Below, in pieces: positions 46,882 through 53,608 of a stretch of 53,608 nucleotides of DNA; position 1 is the stretch's first letter; every line of letters begins with the position of its first letter. The position numbers were made by a program, and so were the translations under genes. The stretch lies in NCBI GenBank assembly GCA_003165415.1, contig PLUC01000231.1, forward strand, positions 25,824 to 79,431, given 5' to 3'. This DNA is from Holophagaceae bacterium (GTDB lineage: Bacteria; Acidobacteriota; Holophagae; Holophagales; Holophagaceae). The notes beneath the pieces are model-generated. The model was given only the letters and a program-made list of their open reading frames with translations, was not told the DNA's origin and ran no database searches.

Positions 46882-49800
46882 ATGGGTGCAAGCGCCGTCC
46901 AGCCAGCCAGGATCGTCACCGCCGCCGCCCTGTTCGACGGGCACGACGCCGCCATCAACCTGGTCCGGCGCCTGCTGGTGGACCACGGCGCCCAGGTCAT
47001 CCACCTGGGCCACGACCGCAGCGTGGCGGAGATCGCCAAGGCGGCGGTGGAGGAGGACGCCGACGCCGTGTGCGTCTCCTCCTACCAGGGCGGGCACATG
47101 GAGTTCTTCGGCTTCCTGGCCGAGCGGCTCCGGGCCGCCGGGGCGGGCCGGGTCAAGGTGTTCGGCGGCGGCGGCGGGGTGATCCTGCCCGAGGAAGTGG
47201 GCCGCCTGGAGGCCGCCGGCGTCGAGAAGATCTACACCCCCGCGGACGGCATGCGGCTGGGGGTGGACGGGATGATCCAGGACCTGCTGGACCGGATCAC
47301 CGATATCAACGAGGGGGGACCGCCCGCTCGCGTTGCTCGCTCTTCGTCCCCCCTCGTACTCCCCCTCGTCATGTCCGGGCAAAGCCCGGCCATGACGTCT
47401 GACATGAACGTCCCTGCCTGGGAGGACCGGCTCGGCCTGTCCCGGCTGCTCAGCGCGGCCCTGGCCCGGGGCCCGGTCCCGGACGGCCCCCCCGAGGTGC
47501 CGGTGCTGGGCATCACCGGCCCCGGCGGCTCGGGCAAGAGTTCCCTCTGCGACGAGCTGATCCGGCGCCTGCTGCTGGATTTCCCGGAGCTGCGCGTGGG
47601 GGTGCTGGCCATCGACCCCACCCGCAAGCGCACCGGCGGCGCCCTGCTGGGGGACCGCCTGCGCTGCAACAGCGGCGGCGACGAGCGGGTGTTCTTCCGC
47701 AGTGTGGCCGCGGAGGGCGGGCCGGACACGGTGGCGTCGGTGCGCCGGGGGGTGGCCGTGCTGAAGCGGGTCTGCGGCCTGATCCTGGTGGAGACCAGCG
47801 GCATCGGCCAGGGCGATACGGACATCATCGAGATGGCCGATCTGCCCGTGTACGTCATGACCAGCGAGTTCGGCGCCGGCACCCAGCTTGAAAAGATCAA
47901 CATGCTGGATTTCGCCCGGATGGTGGTCATCAACAAGTTCGAGGACAAGCGCGCCGAGGACGCGCTGGCCCTGGTGCGCCGCCAGCTCCGGCGCAGCCGC
48001 CGCTTCCCGCCCCCGGCCTCGGACCTGGACCCGGACCGGGACCTGCCGGTGTACGGCACCGCCGCCGCCCACTTCAATGACCCCGGCGTGGACCGGCTCT
48101 ATCTGGACCTGCTGGCCGTCCTGCGGGAGCGGGGCCCCGAGCCATGGCGCTCCAGCCTGCCCGATCCGGGTCCGGCCGCCTTCTCCTGCGAGCGCGCCGC
48201 GCCCATCATCCCCTTCGAGCGCAGCCGCTATCTCCAGGAGATCGTCCAGGCCGTCCGCGGCTACCGGCAGCGGTCCGAAGCCCTGGCGGCCGGCGCCGAC
48301 CGGCTCCAGGCCCTGGAGACCGCCAGCCGGGAGCTGGGCGACGACTCCGAACCCCTGCTGCAGCGGGCGGCCCAGGCCCGCCGGGACCTGGGGCCGGAGG
48401 GCGCCGCCCTGCTGGAGCAGTGGGACGAACTGAACCGGGCCTACTCGGGGGAGGCCTTCACCTACCGGGTGCGGGGCCGGGACCTGTCCCAGCCGCTGTA
48501 CACCCTGAGCCTGTCGGGCACGAAGATCCGCAAGGTCTCACTGCCCGCCACCGACCGCCTGGGCGACATCGTCCGCTTCCTGCGCCAGGAGAATGTGCCC
48601 GGCCGGTTCCCGTACACCGCCGGGGCCTGGACCTTCCGCCGCGCCGACGAGGACCCCAAGCGCCAGTTCGCCGGCGAGGGCGGGCCGGCCCGGACCAACC
48701 GCCGGTTCCACTTCCTGTGCCAGGGGGAGTGTTCCCGGCGTCTGTCCACCGCCTTCGACTCGGTCACCCTCTATGGCCAGGACCCGGACGAACGCCCGGA
48801 CATCTATGGCAAGATCGGCGAAAGCGGCGTCAGCATCGCCACCCTGGACGACATGAAGCAGCTCTACCAGGGGTTCGACCTGTGCGACCCCGCCACCTCA
48901 GTGTCCATGACCATCAACGGCCCCGCCCCGGTGATCCTGGCCATGTTCTTCGAGACCGCGGTGGACCAGCAGCTGGACCGCCACCGCCAGAGCGCGGGCG
49001 TCCAGGCCATTGCGCCGGACACCGCCGCCCGGATCCGGGCCGAGACCCTGCGCAGCCTGAGGGGCACAGTCCAGGCCGACATCCTCAAGGAGGATCAGGC
49101 CCAGAACACCTGCATCTTCTCCATCGAGTTCGCCCTGCGGATGATGGGCGACGTGCAGGCGTTCCTGATCGAGCACGGCATGCGCAACTACTATTCCGTG
49201 AGCGTATCGGGCTACCACATCGCCGAGGCCGGGGCCAACCCGGTCACCCAGCTGGCATTCACCCTGGCCAACGGCTTCACCCTGGTGGAGTACTACCTGA
49301 GCCGCGGCATGGCCATCGACGCCATCGCCCCCAACCTCTCGTTCTTCTTCAGCGCCGGCCTGGACCCGGAATACGCCGTGCTGGGCCGGGTGGCCCGGCG
49401 CATCTGGGCCATCGCCATGCGCGACCGCTACGGCGCCAGCGAGACCAGCCAGAAACTCAAGTACCACGTGCAGACCTCGGGGCGCTCGCTGCACCTCAAG
49501 GAGATGAAGTTCAACGACATCCGCACCACCCTGCAGGCCTTCACCGCCCTCACCGACAACTGCAATTCCCTGCACACCAACGCCTACGACGAGGCCCTCA
49601 CCACCCCCACCGAGGAGTCGGTGCGCCTGGCCATGGCCATCCAGCTCATCACCACCCGGGAGCTGGGGCTGTACCGCAACGAGAACCTGTTCCAGGGCTC
49701 GCACTTCATCCAGAAGCTCACCGATGACGTCACGGAGGCGGTGCTGGAGGAGTTCACCCGCCTGAACGCCCGGGGCGGCGTGCTCCGGGCCATGGAGACC

Positions 49801-50157
49801 CAGTACCAGCGCTCCCGCATCCAGGAGCAGTCCCTGCTCTACGAGACCCGCAAGCATTCCGGCGAGCTGCCGGTGGTGGGCGTCAACACCTTCATCCAGG
49901 AGCACGAGCCGGTCCAGGCCCCGCGCCCGGTGATCCGGTCCAGCACCGAGGAGAAGGACCTGCGCCTGCGCGAGCTGAGGGACTTCCAGCGCCGGCACCG
50001 GGACGAGGCCGGCCCTGCCCTGGAGCGCCTGCGGGAGCAGGTGCGCCGGGGCGGCAACCTGTTCGAGACGCTGCTGGAGACCGTGCGGGTCGCCAGCCTG
50101 GGCCAGATCACCGCCACCCTGTTCGAATTGGGCGGCCGCTACCGCCGTTCCATGTGA
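46882..50157 (+). CDS. icmF: Fused isobutyryl-CoA mutase (IcmF) with an inserted linker element
   Basis: Adenosylcobalamin enzyme of 1,091 residues that interconverts isobutyryl-CoA and butyryl-CoA and carries its own G-protein chaperone. Order: B12-binding domain (about 8-140) with D19-G-H21-D, H21 being the cobalt ligand; G domain with Walker A G210-I-T-G-P-G-G-S-G-K-S; and mutase barrel from about 530. The residues that set substrate choice are F596 in RQFAGEG and Q741 in KEDQAQNTC. This Phe/Gln pair is the isobutyryl type; methylmalonyl-CoA mutase has Tyr/Arg. Residues 144-172 are encoded by an 87-bp repeat in the linker between B12 and G domains. The ATG at 46882 has GGAG six bases upstream; a GTG at 46834 is less likely. 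Followed by acyl-CoA dehydrogenase and carboxylase genes. Confidence 0.95.
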   Translation: MGASAVQPARIVTAAALFDGHDAAINLVRRLLVDHGAQVIHLGHDRSVAEIAKAAVEEDADAVCVSSYQGGHMEFFGFLAERLRAAGAGRVKVFGGGGGVILPEEVGRLEAAGVEKIYTPADGMRLGVDGMIQDLLDRITDINEGGPPARVARSSSPLVLPLVMSGQSPAMTSDMNVPAWEDRLGLSRLLSAALARGPVPDGPPEVPVLGITGPGGSGKSSLCDELIRRLLLDFPELRVGVLAIDPTRKRTGGALLGDRLRCNSGGDERVFFRSVAAEGGPDTVASVRRGVAVLKRVCGLILVETSGIGQGDTDIIEMADLPVYVMTSEFGAGTQLEKINMLDFARMVVINKFEDKRAEDALALVRRQLRRSRRFPPPASDLDPDRDLPVYGTAAAHFNDPGVDRLYLDLLAVLRERGPEPWRSSLPDPGPAAFSCERAAPIIPFERSRYLQEIVQAVRGYRQRSEALAAGADRLQALETASRELGDDSEPLLQRAAQARRDLGPEGAALLEQWDELNRAYSGEAFTYRVRGRDLSQPLYTLSLSGTKIRKVSLPATDRLGDIVRFLRQENVPGRFPYTAGAWTFRRADEDPKRQFAGEGGPARTNRRFHFLCQGECSRRLSTAFDSVTLYGQDPDERPDIYGKIGESGVSIATLDDMKQLYQGFDLCDPATSVSMTINGPAPVILAMFFETAVDQQLDRHRQSAGVQAIAPDTAARIRAETLRSLRGTVQADILKEDQAQNTCIFSIEFALRMMGDVQAFLIEHGMRNYYSVSVSGYHIAEAGANPVTQLAFTLANGFTLVEYYLSRGMAIDAIAPNLSFFFSAGLDPEYAVLGRVARRIWAIAMRDRYGASETSQKLKYHVQTSGRSLHLKEMKFNDIRTTLQAFTALTDNCNSLHTNAYDEALTTPTEESVRLAMAIQLITTRELGLYRNENLFQGSHFIQKLTDDVTEAVLEEFTRLNARGGVLRAMETQYQRSRIQEQSLLYETRKHSGELPVVGVNTFIQEHEPVQAPRPVIRSSTEEKDLRLRELRDFQRRHRDEAGPALERLREQVRRGGNLFETLLETVRVASLGQITATLFELGGRYRRSM
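47311..47397 (+). repeat. 87-bp in-frame palindromic element, copy B (inside icmF)
   Basis: First stem: GAGGGGGGAC at 47311-47320 pairs perfectly with GTCCCCCCTC at 47346-47355 over a 25-base loop. Second stem: CGTCATGTCCGGGC at 47367-47380 pairs with GCCCGGCCATGACG at 47384-47397 over a three-base loop, with one mismatch at the same position as in copy A. Relative to copy A at 9578, arm bases 2 and 3 are changed on both sides so that pairing is kept (T-A to G-C, and C-G to T-A). It starts on a codon boundary and encodes EGGPPARVARSSSPL and 14 more residues with no stop, in the same frame as copy A. Confidence 0.88.
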
Positions 50158-50195
50158 CCTTGTCGCAACATCCCCATCCCATGTAGGAGACGTTC

Positions 50196-51335
50196 ATGAC
50201 TCCGCCCCTCACCATCCTCAACGAAGAGGAGGAAGCCTTCCGCGACCTGGTGGCCGATTTCGCCGCCCGGGAGATCGAGCCGCTCCGGTCCTCCATGGAC
50301 GAAGCCCAGGAGATGGACCCCGCCCTGGTGCGCAAACTGTTCGGCCTGGACCTCATGGGCGTCGAGGTGCCCGAGGCCTATGGCGGGGCCGGGTCCACCT
50401 TCTTCAACGCCATCCTGGTGATCGAGGAGCTGGCCAAGGTCGATCCCTCAGTGGCGGTGGTGGTGGACGTGCAGAACACCCTGGTGGACAACTGCTTCCT
50501 CAACTGGGCCAGCGAAGCCCAGAAGCAGCGCTACCTGCCCCGGCTGTGCCGGGACCAGGTGGGCGCCTACGCCCTGTCCGAGGCCGGCTCCGGCTCCGAC
50601 GCCTTCGCCATGGCCACCCGGGCGGTGCCCAAGGCCGGCGGCTGGCTGCTCAACGGCAGCAAGCTCTGGATCACCAACGCCCAGGAGGCGGAGATCTTCG
50701 TGGTGTTCGCCAACACCGATCCGGCCGCGGGCTACAAGGGCGTCACCGCCTTCATCCTGGAGCGGGGCATGCCCGGCTTCACGGTGGCCAAGAAGGAGAA
50801 CAAGCTGGGCATCCGGGCCAGCTCCACTTGCGAGCTGTCCCTGGCGGACGTCGCCGTGGGCCCCGATCAGGTGCTGGGCCCGGTGGGCAAGGGCTACAAG
50901 GTGGCCATCGAGACCCTCAACGAAGGCCGCATCGGCATCGCCGCCCAGATGGCCGGTCTGGCCGCGGGCGCGCTGCAGCATGCCCTGGCCTATACCCGGG
51001 AGCGCAAACAGTTCGGCCAGCCCATCTTCAGCTTCCAGGCGGTGCAGATGCGCCTGGCGGAGATGGCCAGCCGGGTGGAGGCGGCCCGGCTCATGACCTA
51101 CAACGCCGCCCGGCTCAAGGACGCCGGCGCGCCCTTCGTCAAGGAGGCCGCCATGGCCAAGTATTTCGCCAGCATGGTGGCGGAGTGGGTCGCCAGCGAA
51201 GCCCTTGAATTGTTTGGCGGCTATGGGTTCACCAAGGACTATCCCGCGGAGAAGTACTTCCGCGACTCCAAGATCGGTAAGATCTATGAAGGAACCACCT
51301 TCATGCAACTCCAGACCATCGCCAAGCTGCTCTAG
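50196..51335 (+). CDS. Short/branched-chain acyl-CoA dehydrogenase
   Basis: FAD enzyme of 379 residues that forms the 2,3-enoyl-CoA from branched or short acyl-CoA and passes electrons to ETF. It resembles mitochondrial ACADSB through its length: [79 protein letters not shown] and [19 protein letters not shown]. The catalytic base is the Glu in [16 protein letters not shown]. Likely substrates are isobutyryl-CoA or 2-methylbutyryl-CoA from valine and isoleucine, which fits its place 38 bp behind icmF. GTAGGAG precedes the ATG. Eight bases separate it from the carboxyltransferase gene. Confidence 0.93.
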   Translation: MTPPLTILNEEEEAFRDLVADFAAREIEPLRSSMDEAQEMDPALVRKLFGLDLMGVEVPEAYGGAGSTFFNAILVIEELAKVDPSVAVVVDVQNTLVDNCFLNWASEAQKQRYLPRLCRDQVGAYALSEAGSGSDAFAMATRAVPKAGGWLLNGSKLWITNAQEAEIFVVFANTDPAAGYKGVTAFILERGMPGFTVAKKENKLGIRASSTCELSLADVAVGPDQVLGPVGKGYKVAIETLNEGRIGIAAQMAGLAAGALQHALAYTRERKQFGQPIFSFQAVQMRLAEMASRVEAARLMTYNAARLKDAGAPFVKEAAMAKYFASMVAEWVASEALELFGGYGFTKDYPAEKYFRDSKIGKIYEGTTFMQLQTIAKLL

Positions 51336-51343
51336 GAGACTCA

Positions 51344-52894
<1,551 letters not shown>

Positions 52895-52902
52895 GAGCCG
52901 CC

Positions 52903-53608
52903 ATGTTCACCAAGATCCTCATCGCCAACCGGGGCGAAATCGCGATCCGGGTGATCCGCGCCTGCAAGGAGCTGGGGGTGGCCACCGTGGCCGTCTACTC
53001 CGAGGCCGACCGGGCCGCCCTGCACGTGCGCGCCGCAGACGAGGCTTACTGCATCGGCCCCGCGCCCAGCCAGGACTCCTACCTGAACGAGGCCAAGGTG
53101 CTGGAAGTGGCCACGCGCTGCGGCGCCGACGCCATCCACCCCGGCTACGGGTTCCTGTCCGAGCGGGCCAGCTTCGCCGAGGCCTGCGCCCGGGCCGGCA
53201 TCGCCTTCATCGGCCCCAATCCCGAGGCCATCCGGGTCATGGGCAACAAGACCACCTCCCGGGTGGCGGTGCACGCCATGGGCGTGCCGCTGGTGCCGGG
53301 CATGCGCGAGAACCTGGCCTCCGAAGACCAGGCCGTGGCCTGGGCCAAAGAGCTGGGCTTCCCGCTGATGATGAAGGCGGCCTCCGGCGGCGGCGGCAAG
53401 GGCCTGCGCCAGATCTCCCGCATGGAGGACCTGCCCGCCGCCTACCGGGCCGCCAAGGCCGAAAGCCTGCACGCTTTCGGCGACGACGCGGTCTACCTGG
53501 AGCGCTACATCGAGCACCCGCGCCACATCGAGATCCAGCTGCTGGGCGACAAGCACGGCCACATCATCTACTTCCCCGAGCGGGAATGCTCCATCCAGCG
53601 CCGCCACC
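52903..53608 (+). CDS. Biotin carboxylase subunit of acyl-CoA carboxylase (partial, runs off the window)
   Basis: First 235 codons of the ATP-grasp biotin carboxylase (AccC/PccA), which carboxylates biotin with bicarbonate and ATP. The start KILIANRGEIAIRVIRACKE, then HPGYGFLSERASFAEAC, FIGPNPEAIRVMGNKTTSR, the glycine-rich ATP lid KAASGGGGKGLRQI and the segment HPRHIEIQLLGDKHGHI followed by ERECSIQRRH are all classical. The ATG has TAGGAG upstream. The frame is open to the last base. Whether a biotin-carrier domain is fused at the C-terminus (PccA type) or is separate (AccC type) cannot be seen, so no symbol is given. Confidence 0.95.
   Translation, partial: MFTKILIANRGEIAIRVIRACKELGVATVAVYSEADRAALHVRAADEAYCIGPAPSQDSYLNEAKVLEVATRCGADAIHPGYGFLSERASFAEACARAGIAFIGPNPEAIRVMGNKTTSRVAVHAMGVPLVPGMRENLASEDQAVAWAKELGFPLMMKAASGGGGKGLRQISRMEDLPAAYRAAKAESLHAFGDDAVYLERYIEHPRHIEIQLLGDKHGHIIYFPERECSIQRRH

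Noticed and set aside
48601-48700. Trp583 in IcmF first looked like a changed substrate-specificity residue
   Set aside because: Counting the spacing to the conserved Gln (Q741) shows that the determining residue is F596 in RQFAGEG, matching Tyr89 of methylmalonyl-CoA mutase. The Phe/Gln pair is the ordinary isobutyryl type.

Overview
The window looks like a chromosomal segment of a high-GC, Gram-negative, motile and respiring bacterium. Outer-membrane proteins (a TonB-dependent receptor and a FadL-type barrel), System II cytochrome c biogenesis (ResB/CcsA), malate:quinone oxidoreductase, chemoreceptors, a fused isobutyryl-CoA mutase and many PAS/HEINTP-type histidine kinases would fit Acidobacteriota, class Holophagae (Geothrix/Holophaga-like). 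That placement is inference, because no rRNA or other marker gene is present. No tRNA, rRNA, CRISPR array, intact insertion sequence or prophage was seen.

Layout. 0-8.2 kb: tail of a coiled-coil protein, a copper-type TonB receptor (-), a MntA/HepT toxin-antitoxin pair of lower GC (+), a four-ATPase UvrA2-like protein (-) and a 2[4Fe-4S] ferredoxin (-). 8.4-13.8 kb: Fsr-type MFS exporter (+), chemoreceptor (-), serine acetyltransferase and aldehyde dehydrogenase (+). 13.8-23.9 kb: two divergent operons around a 165-bp AT-rich control region. Leftward are a FadL-like barrel, a periplasmic 5'-nucleotidase, a short-chain dehydrogenase and a small unknown protein. Rightward are GlpD, an FGGY kinase and an alkyl-DHAP-synthase-like flavoprotein. 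24.0-27.6 kb: Met-rich lipoprotein, ResB and CcsA. 27.6-44.2 kb: a signalling district made of HK-HK-REC/HDOD (+), a chemoreceptor (-), a PAS-GGDEF cyclase (+), a broken receiver domain, and a six-gene leftward operon (HK, REC-HDOD, two REC proteins with degenerate HD-GYP domains, a NosP-like FIST protein, HK). 44.3-53.6 kb: mqo, an alpha/beta hydrolase, then icmF, a short/branched-chain acyl-CoA dehydrogenase, carboxyltransferase and the start of biotin carboxylase. The last four form a pathway for branched-chain acyl-CoA and propionyl-CoA.

The most unusual signal is an 87-bp element present twice, about 38 kb apart, in unrelated genes. It forms two stem-loops and is inserted in the same orientation and reading frame, so it is translated as 29 extra residues. 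In the MFS exporter it makes a C-terminal tail. In IcmF it lies in the linker between the B12-binding and G-protein domains. The arms of the second stem differ between the copies at two positions, but pairing is kept, and the length is a multiple of three. It behaves like an in-frame palindromic repeat, similar in concept to the Rickettsia palindromic elements. Other points of interest are the candidate ether-lipid/glycerol-phosphate locus with its symmetric control region, the NosP-FIST/degenerate HD-GYP operon, the tandem UvrA2-like protein and a long hairpin upstream of icmF.
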